Below are positions 31,901 through 42,161 of a stretch of DNA of 64,000 bases, one piece after another; the stretch's first letter is position 1, and every line of letters starts with the position of its first letter. The notes below the pieces were generated by a model. It was not told the DNA's origin and searched no databases. It saw only the letters and a list, made by a program, of their open reading frames with translations. The stretch lies in assembly GCF_963675165.1 (NCBI RefSeq), contig NC_087390.1:413001-477000 (forward strand). The letters are read 5' to 3'. Both the position numbers and the translations under genes were made by a program. The DNA comes from Halichondria panicea. Taxonomy: Eukaryota; Porifera; Demospongiae; Suberitida; Halichondriidae.

Positions 31901-33742
31901 ACAGACAATATTCCTTCCAATGAATGTTACATTTGACTGCGAAATGTTCAAACTGCCTATGTTATTAGCAATGTCAGTGTTGTTGATGATCAAGGTGGAA
32001 GATTGGACATAAATCGCTTCACTATAATTAGCAACGTTGTTTGTCAGCGTACTGTCGGAGATAGACACACTGCCTGAGTCAAAAACACCAATCGCTCCAC
32101 CACGACCAGAGTTAGCTCTGTTGTTTGTCAGCTCACTGTTGGAGATAGACACACTGCCTGATTCAACATAAATCGCTCCACTATAGCGGTTAGCACTGTT
32201 GTTTGTCAGCTCACAGTTGGATATGGACACGTGCACGTGCACACTGCCTAAATTATGAATCGCTCCACCATCATAGTCAGCTCTGTTGTTTGTCAGCTCG
32301 CTGTTTGATATAGACACACTGCCTAATACAACATAAATCGCTCCACCATACTTAGTACCTCTGTTGTTTGTCAGCTCGCTGTTGGATATGGACACACTAC
32401 TGACTGAGTAAATACTAATCGCTCCGCCATGTTTAGCACTGTTGTTCGTCAGCTCGCTGTTGGAGATGGACACACTGCCTGATTCAACTTCAATCGCTCC
32501 ACCATCATGGTTAGCACTGTTGTTTGTCAGCTCGCTGTTGGAGATGGACACACTGCTACCTGAGTTAACATTAATCGCTCCACCACCATAGTAAGCACTG
32601 TTGTGTGTCAGCTCGCTGTTGGAGATGGACACATTGCCTGAGTCAACTTGAATCGCTCCACCAAAATAAGCACTGTTGTTTGTCAGCTCGCTGTTGGAGA
32701 TGGATACACTGCTACCTGAGTCAACATTAATCGCTCCACCAAAATTGTCAGCACTGTTGTTTGTCAGCTCGCTGTTGGAGATGGACACACTGCTACCTGA
32801 GTTAACATTAATTGCTCCACCACGCCAGTCAGCAGTGTTATTTGTCAGTTCGCTGTTGGAGATGGACACATTGCCCGAGGTAACACTAATCGCTCCTCCG
32901 CCATCGCCGCTATATGCATTATTGTTTGTCAGCTCACTGTTGGAGATGGACACACTGCTTGAGACAACAGCAATGGCTCCACTAAACTCAGAAGCTTTGT
33001 TATTTGTGAAGGTACACCTAGTGATCACTACAGTACCAGATACTACTTCTACTGCTCCTCCGTTCTCAGCACTGTTGTAGTTGAACCCTGTGTTGTTGAT
33101 CAGAGAGTTGTTTGACTTAATGTAAACTGCACCTCCACTATTTTTAGTGAACTCGCTATTTGTTATGTATACATCATCAGCCTCAACGTGCAGTGCCTGA
33201 CCAGTGTTGTTCATAAAGAGAGTGCTCTCAATCGTTGCAGTTTTAGTTTTAGCTATGTGTGTTTTTTCCAGCTGATTTGAGCCAAACTCCATCAAGTAGC
33301 AATCGTTAATGTAGACATCATGGGAACCAACAATGATTACTCCTTGATGTGAGTTTGGTGGTCCGACATTCACTCCAACGAAACCCAAGTGTTCAATACT
33401 CAATTTGGTAAGGCTAACAAAACGTATCGCACCATTGCTATGGAATCCAACTACAGTTGTACTTTTGTTCTGGCCAGTGATTTCCACATGTGAGAAGTTA
33501 CGAATCAATAGCTGCTCAGTTAACACATGATCTCCAGGTAGAAAGCTCAAGGTGAGATTGCCTAAACCAGATAACAAGTTCAGTGTTTGAACAAGCTGCT
33601 CGAGAGTGAAACAAGTTCCATTTTGATAGTCATAACACAAGCTGGTTGAATCCACTGGCACAATGTGATAGTGCTCACTCCTGGTAACAGTAGCTAGGAT
33701 CAGTAGCAGTATTAACCAGCTGAGGATACTTCTAGACAGCAT
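28910..33742 (-). CDS. R2: repeat-array multi-pass membrane receptor-like protein, single exon (1610 aa)
   Basis: Uninterrupted frame from ATG 33742. It has the same order as R1: signal peptide, cap region, about 12 SISNSELTNNSA units, irregular GGGI coils, Cys-rich neck, multi-pass membrane domain and acidic/proline-rich tail ending TEIGPIHNKV. The first ~250 residues are almost identical to R3 (for example FGSNQLEKTHIAKTKTATIE), while the neck region matches R4 (SRVGRLKEGQAEQNVSNQ; SRQLLNISFQSCICPIGL). One unit carries a local HVHV insertion (SVHVHVSISNCEL). No acyltransferase fragment lies between this gene and the R1 upstream region, unlike R1, R3 and R4. Predicted surface protein of unknown function. 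Confidence 0.9.
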   Translation of the reverse strand: MLSRSILSWLILLLILATVTRSEHYHIVPVDSTSLCYDYQNGTCFTLEQLVQTLNLLSGLGNLTLSFLPGDHVLTEQLLIRNFSHVEITGQNKSTTVVGFHSNGAIRFVSLTKLSIEHLGFVGVNVGPPNSHQGVIIVGSHDVYINDCYLMEFGSNQLEKTHIAKTKTATIESTLFMNNTGQALHVEADDVYITNSEFTKNSGGAVYIKSNNSLINNTGFNYNSAENGGAVEVVSGTVVITRCTFTNNKASEFSGAIAVVSSSVSISNSELTNNNAYSGDGGGAISVTSGNVSISNSELTNNTADWRGGAINVNSGSSVSISNSELTNNSADNFGGAINVDSGSSVSISNSELTNNSAYFGGAIQVDSGNVSISNSELTHNSAYYGGGAINVNSGSSVSISNSELTNNSANHDGGAIEVESGSVSISNSELTNNSAKHGGAISIYSVSSVSISNSELTNNRGTKYGGAIYVVLGSVSISNSELTNNRADYDGGAIHNLGSVHVHVSISNCELTNNSANRYSGAIYVESGSVSISNSELTNNRANSGRGGAIGVFDSGSVSISDSTLTNNVANYSEAIYVQSSTLIINNTDIANNIGSLNISQSNVTFIGRNIVCNNGRPIYAFNSRIEFNGPTTLSNNRGVFGGAISSVQSEIYINTEGVVITNNTATSGGGIFLRESTLFVNEPIKMYHNTAQDGGGIYAYSSRVEFQSVLMRGPDGMPLLPNTQSEIAHNIAENGGGIHAVSTTIKLTLSYVNIDSNTANANGGGVFLQQSSKLYLFKTDEEYRIQDRYVKLMINNNLAQYGGGILVADGTQRSACGRGVTEDDDTRTIFADCFIQTIDLYGYYSSDSNYFNTFMTNNTATQSGADIYGGLLDRCSINQYAEYEISSNGSGLDYITNTIKSSTELSISSAPVQVMFCNYSQNDYVSPRKGHTFKISVMAVDQVGNPMNATIRSSVITKSRVGRLKEGQAEQNVSNQCTELEYNVLSQDSFAQVELYAEGPCINLGISRQLLNISFQSCICPIGLKPIQSDTECKCDCDPDLLQYQITNCSEVNGTIKLENNNNIWIEVINTTNKTGYVVSNCAFDYCVEKPVHISLSNSDEQCAYNRSGVLCGECKSGLSLVLATSNCKDCSDPYPLLLIPFTLAGILLVALILVLNITIATGNIHGLIFYANILAANRAIFLVNVNNFLTVFVSWVNLDLGIETCFYDGMNSQAKVLLQLVFPAYLFLLMLLVIILSNYFDSFAKLLSNRNPVAALGTLVLLSYSKFLRFIIAALQNRVMDYPDGTSVIVWLYDGNVPYFTPNHIPQFFAAAIILISSGLFTVLLFFGQWLPHCSKVMKWTKNTKYIGFMDAYHAPFTPKHRYWVGLLLFALIAYNLVVAMAPDTSLPVLSSGCIAFGLISLNNRVYKKRLNEYLEALFLLNLGILSIGTSYVVETHRQQETLAFVSMSIAFILFVIIISYHFHHFILKKTKRWLKIKEVVNDIKRNLCAGAADIRLRRANNDREMYQQVADENDDDELLEAVDDYEQRNALNPPYTDGAVEEANSDRYITPPIIRPATRPDQLRLSYMDELAPLAAEDYRPAPPPTRINHRPVVTHTEIGPIHNKV
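32005..32972 (-). repeat. Coding repeat array of R2, about 12 units
   Basis: Units of 22-28 residues, mostly SGS(S)VSISNSELTNNSAxxxGGAI. Both one-serine and two-serine linkers occur, so the units differ in length by whole codons and the frame is kept. Confidence 0.9.
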
Positions 33743-33989
33743 ATCTGAGGTGCATGTATATGAGGAGGATTGTTGGCATGTTAATCATTATGCTGCTCCA
33801 AGAATGGTGGCTGTAAGTCGATAATTATGTAATATATTATATGTAATGCATGTGCCTATAGTTACTGTAACTCACTTATATATATATTCAATGGATGCTG
33901 AACTCTTTTCTGTTTTACTATACTATATTGCTATAGTCAACAAGCGTTTTAAATGCATTGTTTTCCGCATGCCATGTACTAAGGCCGGG

Positions 33990-34570
33990 AGTTTGAAAGC
34001 TATACAATTCAACCACATAAAGGCATGGCCATCTGTTGTCTGACCATGCATTGCGGTATAGGTTCATCTTCCCCGTGGTTCCCCAATATTGATTCCTTCT
34101 TTGTGGTTGAGCCCAAGGCAGTTTCCCCGTGGTTCCTCAATATTGATTCCTTCTTTGTGGTTGAGCCCAAGGCAGTTTCCCCGTGGTTCCTCAATATTGA
34201 TTCCTTCTTTGTGGTTGAGCCCAAGATAGTTTCCCCGTGGTTCCTCAATATTGATTCCTTCTTTGTGGTTGAGCCCAAGGCAGTTTCCCCGTACGTGGTT
34301 CCCCAATATTGATTCCTTCTTTGTGGTTGAGCCCAAGGCAGTTTCCCCGTGGTTCCCCAATATTGATTCCTTCTTTGTGGTTGAGCCCAAGGCAGTTTCC
34401 CCGTGGTTCCTCAATATTGATTCCTTCTTTGTGGTTGAGCCCAAGGCAGTTTCCCCGTACGTGGTTCCCCAATATTGATTCCTTCTTTGTGGTTGAGCCC
34501 AAGGCAGTTTCCCCGTGGTTCCCCAATATTGATTCCTTCTTTGTTGCTGATACCCAAATGGCTTCCTATC
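33990..34570. repeat. Minisatellite upstream of R2, nine units of 54-58 bp
   Basis: GATTCCTTCTTTGTGGTTGA recurs at 34091, 34145, 34199, 34253, 34311, 34365, 34419, 34477 and 34531 (last unit variant). The period is 54 bp, or 58 where GTAC is inserted. Because 54 is a multiple of 3 and the unit lacks stops, several frames stay open on both strands; these are not genes. The related region has two units upstream of R4 and one upstream of R3. Confidence 0.92.
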
Positions 34571-34970
34571 TACACTTCTATTAGATAGTGCACTGAATGT
34601 CTCTGGTGTCAACTATAACCGTTATCATAAATACCTCTGCATGCATTCAGATGTGTGGAGAAAAAGTATAAAATAGTGAAGCATCATTGAATAAGTGAGT
34701 AGAAGATATTGCAGTATTAAACGATACAGGGCATGCATTGTAAAATACATATACATGACCATGCATTCAACACAGTGTGTCCTAAAGCTCCGATCCAAGA
34801 TTCTGCTCTATATGTGTATTCATTCTGTTAGCGAATCTCTTTATTTCGATGGACTTCATGTCACTAACAGATAAAACAAGACAATGCTCATTATACAACA
34901 GTATAATGATATCAATGTGTTTCATGCATAGAACATAATTATAGTTAATTCATTTACAGTAACATGCACA
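34571..34970. other. Duplicated spacer downstream of the R2 promoter region
   Basis: Near-identical to 55880-56270, for example CACTGAATGTCTCTGGTGTC and AGATGTGTGGAGAAAAAGTA. A shorter version lies at 41960-42085. No gene is seen; its value is as a marker of duplication boundaries. Confidence 0.6.
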
Positions 34971-34997
34971 CACCCACACATCCACACCCCACACACC

Positions 34998-35076
<79 letters not shown>
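34971..35076. repeat. Long CA microsatellite before SOAT exon 11 fragment
   Basis: (CA)n with about 80 bp uninterrupted at 34999-35074, directly preceding the duplicated exon 11 acceptor. Confidence 0.95.
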
Positions 35077-35078
<2 letters not shown>

Positions 35079-36343
35079 CGGAGGTTCTACTGTTGTCGTA
35101 CATGGCTATAGTCTAGTGTACGTACTCCCCGATCACCTTCCTCTCTCACACCAGCTTCCTCCATAGCTACCTCAACTTCTCCTGTGAAGTGCTGAGGTTT
35201 GCAGAAAGAGAGTTTATGCTGTGAGAAATGTGTACACAATTATTTATTTCGAGGATATGGAATAGCAGCCTCTTTGTAGCATGCATGCATGTGATATTAA
35301 TTCACGGGTATAAATGTTCTTGGTAAATGCTTATTATGCCAAAACCGCAAACATTATAATGGAAATTGTACTATTTGTTTAATACAAGTATTTTGCCATC
35401 AGAGAAGCCTAGCTTGGCATGAGAAATGTGTACACAATTAGTACCCAAGAAAAAACAGAAACCACACATACAAATTAATTCCACGAAAATTGTTATTTAA
35501 ATTACCTGCTATAACGTGCAAAGATTTAAAAGCGTGGCTTCCGGTAAGCAGCCATTCCACAAACATTGTGCAACAAAACACTTTTAGAGGCCAATCCACG
35601 AAATATAAGTGCCTCAAAAATTTCGCGCTATACGGTAATTTTTAAATTGAAATTGGGCAGTTAGGGTACACGCAGTACGTAGCTATGTCTTGATAGAGGT
35701 CACTGTGTCTTTTTATTATCCCTCTATGAATATATATGACGATGGTTCTCACACGTATATACATTATAATTATAGCCATATGGTCTACTTTCTCCGCCCC
35801 AAATCTATGGAGAGGCTGTACAACATACTGCTGCTGATAGGGTTCTGCTTCGGTGGAGCTAACTTGCTCTTCTTCTATCAAATGGAGTTTGCAGCACGAA
35901 TCTACTGCCCTAGACAGGTATATGTATGCATATAGCTCAGTAATAATTATATATCACTGTAGATGAAAGGTCCATATTTTAACATGCAGATTCATTTGTG
36001 CACATCTATATAATTATATAATTATATACAGTGTATTAGTTGTAATTGACAAATTCTACCATTTTTGTGAGCACTTTTTTGGCCTCTCTGAACTAACTGA
36101 ACTGAACTGAACTTCCTCCAACTTTGAGCATTGAATGCTAAATTGTTCATTGACATAACGTTGTTCCATAAGAGAATATAATCATTCCACTGCTAATTAA
36201 CTGCATGACAACAATTACAATTAGTGCAGGTCCTTAACTCTTTCTTTCTTTCCTCCTCCTAGCGGTCGCTGCAGAATTTCTTCCTGCCTCAGCTGCTTGA
36301 CTGTTACCAACACATGAACAATAATATCACTTCGAATTTCTAA
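35077..36343 (+). pseudogene. SOAT 3'-end fragment (copy C): exons 11, 14 and 15
   Basis: Exon 11 copy at 35077-35220 with a TA insertion (GGCTATAGTCTAG against GGCTAGTCTAG) and an extra C (CTCCCCGATC), so the frame is lost. The exon 14 copy at 35776-35917 has a 2-bp insertion near its start (CCATATGGTC). The exon 15 copy at 36263-36343 is intact. Exons 12 and 13 are absent. Intron sequence is kept, so this is a segmental DNA duplication and not a processed copy. It cannot encode an enzyme. Confidence 0.9.
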
Positions 36344-37219
36344 TAAATATCTAATTTATATCTAAATGGATAGGAAAGAGTATAATTATGCACTTTAAAG
36401 ATTTACACACACACACACACACACACACAGTTTTTTTGTCACATTTTACTTATAATAAACATTATCCTTTGTGTGAAAACTTTCTGCACTCCCTTTGTAA
36501 CAATAAATGACTTTTTGCAAAATTTGTTATTAAGTATGGTGGGTGAGACCAGGCTACACCTTAATATAATGTAGCCCCTCCCTCTAGCTGTATACCTGAT
36601 TGTACTATAGAACAAACACTGACATGCACACATATATATATTGCTGTATAGCTATAGCTATATACACAGTTGATACGTATAATTAATTATTGTGAAGGTT
36701 TGCTCCCACTGTTTGGCTACAGGCCGTTTAAATAACATGCAGTTGCTTCAGTAGTTAATCAAGCCATCAGATAGTCTTCTGTTTCCATTCAGCTCCTCTC
36801 CAATAATTATTATAATAACTGTGGAATTCAATTCTGCATGTCAACAATTGCAATCAACAATAATAACATAATATTTATACCTCTTCACCTCTTCTTGAGC
36901 AAAAGCAAAACAACGGCGAGAGGCATTAGCACAGCGCAGCTTGCACCACTCGTTTGCGAAATTTAAATCCTCGAAACTTACTCGCTATATATCATTATAC
37001 GGTATAGTACATGCATGTCTTGTTAGCCAATGGAACCAAACATTCAATTATATAGCACAACAATTTTAACTCTATATATACAAAAAATCCTATCTCTCTT
37101 TATAAACTACAATGCTGTAACACTAACAATTACTAATTACGTCAGTAACTGTTGATATGCCTACGAATATTATTTTAAGTCGTATATGTTATAAAGGTAC
37201 CTCAGCTAAATAAGACAGT
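36344..37219. other. Duplicated spacer between SOAT fragment C and R3
   Basis: Homologous to 18365-19568, including the GTGAGACCAGGCTAC and TAGCCCCTCCCTCTAGCT words and a (CA)n tract at 36403. No gene is seen. Confidence 0.6.
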
Positions 37220-40200
37220 TCACACTTCATTGTGTATCGGACCGATTTCTGTGTGTGTAACAACCGGACGACGGTTGACTCTTTGAGGGGGAGGGGCTGG
37301 TCTGTAGTCCTCTGCGGCGAGAGGGGCTAGTTCATCCATGTAGGATAGTCTCAGCTGGTCCGGCCTCGTGGCTGGTCTGATGATGGGAGGAGTGATGTAG
37401 CGATCAGGGTCAGCTTCTTCCATTGCTCCATCAGTGTAAGGTGGGTTTAAGGCGTCTCTTTGTTCATAGTCGTCTACTGCTTCGAGTAATTCATCATCAT
37501 CATTTTCATCGGCTACTTGCTGATACATTTTCCGGGCATTGTTAGCTCGTTGGAGTCTAATGTCTGCAGCACCAGCACATAAGTTCCTTTTGACATAGTT
37601 AACAACTTCCTTTATCTTGAGCCATATTTTGGTCTTCTTCAGTATAAAGTGGTGGAAATGGTAGCTGATTATTATCACAAAGAGTATGAAAGCTATAGAC
37701 ATTGAAACAAAAGCCAGTGTTTCTTGTTGTCGGTTCGTTTCAACAACATAGGAAGTGGCATAGGATAGAATGCCGAGGTTAAGTAGAAACAATGCTTCTA
37801 GATATTCACTAAGTTGCTTTTTGTGCACTCGGTTGGTCAATGATATCAGTCCAAATGCAATACAACCAGATGATAGCACAGGAAGAGACGTGTCTGGAGC
37901 CATTGCAACTACTAGATTATGAGCAATCAGAGCGAAGAGGAGCAGTCCCACCCAGTAGCGATGCTTGGGAGTGAATGGAGCATGGTATGCATCCATGAAG
38001 CCGATGTATTTTGTGTTCTTAGTCCATTTCATAACTTTTGAACAGTGCGGAAGCCATTGTCCAAAGAAGAGTAGTACAGTGAACAATCCACCAGCAATGA
38101 GGATAATGGCAGCAGCAAAAAACTGAGGAATGTGATTGGGAGTGAAGTATGGCACATTGCCGTCAAACAACCAAACAATGTTGGTTGAACCGTCGGGATA
38201 ATCCAAGACTCTGTTTTGTAGTGCAGCAATGATAAACTGTAAGAATTTAGAATAAGAGAGTAGGACGAGTGTGCCTAGTGCAGCAACTGGGTTCCTGTTG
38301 GAGAGGAGTTTTGCAAACGAGTCAAAATAGTTGCTCAAAATTATAACAAGAAGCATTAGAAGAAACAAGTAAGCTGGGAAGACAAGTTGAAGTAGCACTT
38401 TTGCTTGAGAGTTCATTCCATCGTAAAAGCATGTCTCTATACCCAAGTCAAGATTCACCCAGGATACAAAAACTGTTAAAAAGTTGTTTAAATTAGGTAA
38501 GAAAATCGCTCTATTAGCTGCTAGTATATTGGCGTAAAAAATGAGACTATGAATATTTCCAGTTGCTATAGTGATGTTGAGCACGAGAATTAAAGCAACT
38601 AGCAATATGCCAGCCAGCGCAAATGGAATTAGCAAAAAAAGGTAAAAATTAGAGCATTCTTTACATTTTGACGTAGCCAATACAAGACTGAGCCCTGGTT
38701 CACATTCTCCACACAAGACACCACTTCGATTGTAGGCACACTGTTCGTCAGGGTTGCTTAGACTGATGTTAACTGGCCTTTTTACGCAATAGTCAAATGC
38801 ACAGTTACTAACAACATACCCTGTTTCGTTGGTAGTATTTATGACTTCTATCCATATGTTGTTATTACTTTCCAGCTTTATGGTTTCATTTTCCTCAGAA
38901 CAGTTTGTTATCTGATATAGTAGCAAGTCTGGATCACAGGCACACTTGCACTCAGTATCGGACTGAATTGGTTTGAGTCCAATAGGGCATGTGCAGGGTA
39001 GAAAAGAAATTTTGATGAGTTGTTTTGAAATTCCCAAATTGATGCATGGACCCTCGGCATAGAGTTCCACTTGAGCAGAGCTGTCTTGTGAGAATACATT
39101 GTACTCTAATTCTGTGCATTGATGACCAACTGTTTGTTTTGCCTGTCCTTCTTTGAGACGATCAAATCCACTATCAGTGATAACAGAACTGTGAATTGTG
39201 GCATTCTTCTTTGGATTTCCAACTTGGTCAACAGCCATAACACTGATTTTAAATGCGTGTCCCTTTTTTGGAGAAACATAATCATTTTGTGAATGATTAC
39301 AAAACATCACCTGAACAGGCCCAGAGGAGATCGATAATTCTGTGGAGGATTTTATGGTGTTATTTATGTAGTCCAATCCAGATCTATTTGAAGAAATTTC
39401 ATATTCAGCATTTTGATTAATTGTACACCTGTCCAATAGACCTCCGTATATGTCTGCTCCTGACTGGATAGCCGTGTTGTTAGTCATGAATGTGTTGAAA
39501 TAGTTTGAGCTTTGATTGCTTTTCTCATCATACAGTTGAATTGTTTGAATGAAGCAGTCAGCAAAAATTGTGTGAGTATCAACATTTTCTGTGGCCCCTC
39601 CTCCACATGCGCTCCTCTGTGTGTCATCTGCCACAAGTATCCCCCCTCCGAACTGAGCCAAGTTGTTGTTAATCATTAACTTGACATATCGATCCTGAGT
39701 CCTTTCTTCATTCGTTTTAAATAGGTACAGTTTCGAACTTTGCTGTAGATACACTCCACCTCCACTAGCATTAGCCGTGTTTGAGTCAATGTTGACGTAT
39801 GATTGAGTAAGTTTAATAGTTGAAGATACGGCATGTATACCTCCACCATTCTCAGCAATGTTGTGAGCAATCTCACTCTGTGTATTTGGAGGAAGTAGAT
39901 AACCATGTGGATACCGCATCAGCACAGATTGGAACTCAACTCTGCTAGAATATGCATAAATCCCTCCACCATCCTTGTGTGCTGTGTTGTGATAGATCTC
40001 TAGTGGCTCATTTACAAAGAGTGTACTCTCTCTTAGAAATATCCCTCCTCCAGAGGTAGCTGTGTTGTTGGTGATGACAACTCCTTCTGTGTTAATGAAT
40101 ATTTCACTCTGGACAGAGCTGATGGCTCCTCCTAACACACCGCGATTGTTACTCAGTGTTGTAGGTCCATTAAACTCGATTCGACTATTGAAAGCATAAA

Positions 40201-41608
40201 CGGGACGACTATTATTCCTAATAATATTCCTTCCAATGAATGTTATATTACTTGAGTAAACACTAATCGCTCCACTATTGTTAGCACTGTTGTTTATCAG
40301 CTCACTGTTGGAGATGTACACATTGCCTGAGTAAACACCAATCGCTCCACCACCGTCAGCACTGTTGTTCGTCAGCTCGCTGTTGGAAATGGACACACTA
40401 CTGCCTGAGTAAGAGATGGACACACTACTGCCTGAGTAAACAACAATCGCTCCACCATACTTAGTAGCACTGTTGTTTGTCAGCTTACTGTTGGAGATGG
40501 ACACACTACCTGAGTCAACAAGAATCGCTCCACCATCAAAGTCAGCTCTGTTGTTCGTCATCTCGCTGTTGGAGATGTACACATTGCCTGAGTCAACAAT
40601 AATCGCTCCACCACCGTCAGCACTGTTGTTTGTCAGTGTACTGTTGGAGATGGACACACTACTGCCTGAGTAAACATTAATCGCTCCACCATAGTTAGTA
40701 GCACTGTTGTTCGTCAGCGTACTGTTGGAAATGGACACATTGCCTGAGGTAACACTAATCGCTCCTCCGCCATCACCGCTATATGCATTATTGTTTGTCA
40801 GCTCACTGTTGGAGATGGACACACTGCTTGAGACAACAGCAATGGCTCCACCCCACACAGAAGCTTTGTTATTTGTGAAGGCACACGAAGTGATCACTAC
40901 AGTACCAGATACTACTTCTACTGCTCCTCCGTTCTCAGCACTGTTGTAGTTGAACCCTGTGTTGTTGATCAGAGAGTTGTTTGACTTAATGTAAACTGCA
41001 CCTCCACTATTTTTAGTGAACTCGCTATTTGTTATGTATACATCATCAGCCTCAACGTGCAGTGCCTGACCAGTGTTGTTCATAAAGAGAGTGCTCTCAA
41101 TCGTTGCAGTTTTAGTTTTAGCTATGTGTGTTTTTTCCAGCTGATTTGAGCCAAAGTCCATCAAGTAGCAATCGTTAATGTAGACATCATGGGAACCAAC
41201 AATGATTACTCCTTGATGTGAGTTTGGTGGTCCGACATTCACTCCAACGAAACCCAAGTGTTCAATTCTCAATTTAGTAAGGCTAACAAAACGTATCGCA
41301 CCATTGCTATGGAATCCAACTACAGTTGTACTTTTGTTCTGGCCAGTGATTTGCACATGTGAGAAGTTACGAATCAATAGCTGCTCAGTTAACACATGAT
41401 CTCCAGGTAGAAAGCTCAAGGTGAGATTGTCTCCACTAGATAACAAGTTCAGTGTTTGAACAAGCTGCTCGAGAGTGAAACAAGTTCCATTTCGATAGTC
41501 ATAACACAAGCTGGTTGAATCCACTGGCACAATGTGATAGTGCTCACTCCTGGTAACAGTAGCTAGGGTCAGTAGCACTAACCAGCTGAGAATATTTCTA
41601 GACAGCAT
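37220..41608 (-). CDS. R3: repeat-array multi-pass membrane receptor-like protein, single exon (1462 aa)
   Basis: Uninterrupted frame from ATG 41608, with a signal peptide slightly shorter than R1 and R2 (MLSRNILSWLVLLTLATVT). The variable array has only about eight units, one of them a stub (SGSSVSISY), so this is the shortest intact member. The array-to-coil junction also lacks the STLIINNTDIANNIG segment present in R2. Cap region like R2; neck like R1 (GFDRLKEGQAKQTVGHQ; SKQLIKISFLPCTCPIGL); membrane domain like R4 in places (VWLFDGNVPYF). The acidic tail is conserved and ends TEIGPIHNEV. Predicted surface protein of unknown function. Confidence 0.9.
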   Translation of the reverse strand: MLSRNILSWLVLLTLATVTRSEHYHIVPVDSTSLCYDYRNGTCFTLEQLVQTLNLLSSGDNLTLSFLPGDHVLTEQLLIRNFSHVQITGQNKSTTVVGFHSNGAIRFVSLTKLRIEHLGFVGVNVGPPNSHQGVIIVGSHDVYINDCYLMDFGSNQLEKTHIAKTKTATIESTLFMNNTGQALHVEADDVYITNSEFTKNSGGAVYIKSNNSLINNTGFNYNSAENGGAVEVVSGTVVITSCAFTNNKASVWGGAIAVVSSSVSISNSELTNNNAYSGDGGGAISVTSGNVSISNSTLTNNSATNYGGAINVYSGSSVSISNSTLTNNSADGGGAIIVDSGNVYISNSEMTNNRADFDGGAILVDSGSVSISNSKLTNNSATKYGGAIVVYSGSSVSISYSGSSVSISNSELTNNSADGGGAIGVYSGNVYISNSELINNSANNSGAISVYSSNITFIGRNIIRNNSRPVYAFNSRIEFNGPTTLSNNRGVLGGAISSVQSEIFINTEGVVITNNTATSGGGIFLRESTLFVNEPLEIYHNTAHKDGGGIYAYSSRVEFQSVLMRYPHGYLLPPNTQSEIAHNIAENGGGIHAVSSTIKLTQSYVNIDSNTANASGGGVYLQQSSKLYLFKTNEERTQDRYVKLMINNNLAQFGGGILVADDTQRSACGGGATENVDTHTIFADCFIQTIQLYDEKSNQSSNYFNTFMTNNTAIQSGADIYGGLLDRCTINQNAEYEISSNRSGLDYINNTIKSSTELSISSGPVQVMFCNHSQNDYVSPKKGHAFKISVMAVDQVGNPKKNATIHSSVITDSGFDRLKEGQAKQTVGHQCTELEYNVFSQDSSAQVELYAEGPCINLGISKQLIKISFLPCTCPIGLKPIQSDTECKCACDPDLLLYQITNCSEENETIKLESNNNIWIEVINTTNETGYVVSNCAFDYCVKRPVNISLSNPDEQCAYNRSGVLCGECEPGLSLVLATSKCKECSNFYLFLLIPFALAGILLVALILVLNITIATGNIHSLIFYANILAANRAIFLPNLNNFLTVFVSWVNLDLGIETCFYDGMNSQAKVLLQLVFPAYLFLLMLLVIILSNYFDSFAKLLSNRNPVAALGTLVLLSYSKFLQFIIAALQNRVLDYPDGSTNIVWLFDGNVPYFTPNHIPQFFAAAIILIAGGLFTVLLFFGQWLPHCSKVMKWTKNTKYIGFMDAYHAPFTPKHRYWVGLLLFALIAHNLVVAMAPDTSLPVLSSGCIAFGLISLTNRVHKKQLSEYLEALFLLNLGILSYATSYVVETNRQQETLAFVSMSIAFILFVIIISYHFHHFILKKTKIWLKIKEVVNYVKRNLCAGAADIRLQRANNARKMYQQVADENDDDELLEAVDDYEQRDALNPPYTDGAMEEADPDRYITPPIIRPATRPDQLRLSYMDELAPLAAEDYRPAPPPQRVNRRPVVTHTEIGPIHNEV
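40246..40840 (-). repeat. Coding repeat array of R3, about eight units
   Basis: Units SISNSxLTNNSAxxxGGAI, with variant units using VYISNSE. A short partial unit is inserted in frame at about 40395-40425. Confidence 0.9.
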
Positions 41609-42160
41609 ATCTGAGGTGCATGTATATGAGGATGATTGTTGGCATGTTAATGATTATGCTGCTCCAAGAGAATGGCTGTAAGTCTATATTATATGTATTT
41701 GTAATGCATATAGACTACCTATAGTTACTGAAACTCACTTATTCAATAGATGCTGAACTCTTTTCTGTTTTACTATACTATATTGCTAGTCAACAAGCGT
41801 TTTAAATGCTTTGTTTTTCGCACTAAGGGAAGTATACCAAGTTCAATCACATAATGGCATGGTCATCTGTTGTCTGACCATTGCGGTATATAGGATCAGT
41901 TTCCTGAGGTTCCCCAATATTGCTTCCTTCTTTGTGGCTGATACCCAAATGGCTTCCCTACACTGAATGTCTCTGGTGTCAACTGTAACCCTTATCATAA
42001 ATACCTCTGCGTGCATTCAGAGAAAAGTATAGAAAACAGTGCAGCATCATTGAATAAGTGAGTTGAAGATGTTGCAGTAACTGCTGTTTTAGACCTTGAG
42101 CGTGTGCTATATTAGCACCGTGGTGTGCTAAACAGTGATTCAGCACGGTTCCGTACAGAA
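41609..42160. other. R3 upstream region
   Basis: It holds the conserved R 5' flank, one copy of the ATTGCTTCCTTCTTTGTGGC minisatellite unit near 41918, and the duplicated spacer CACTGAATGTCTCTGGTGTC. No gene is seen. Confidence 0.5.
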
Positions 42161-42161
42161 T

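Noticed and set aside
34009-34612. Several open frames on both strands with GSTTKKESILRNHGE or FPNIDSFFVVEPKAV repeats
   Set aside because: They come from a 54-bp stop-free minisatellite; frames are open on both strands and change at the 58-bp units, with no start, domain or splice context.
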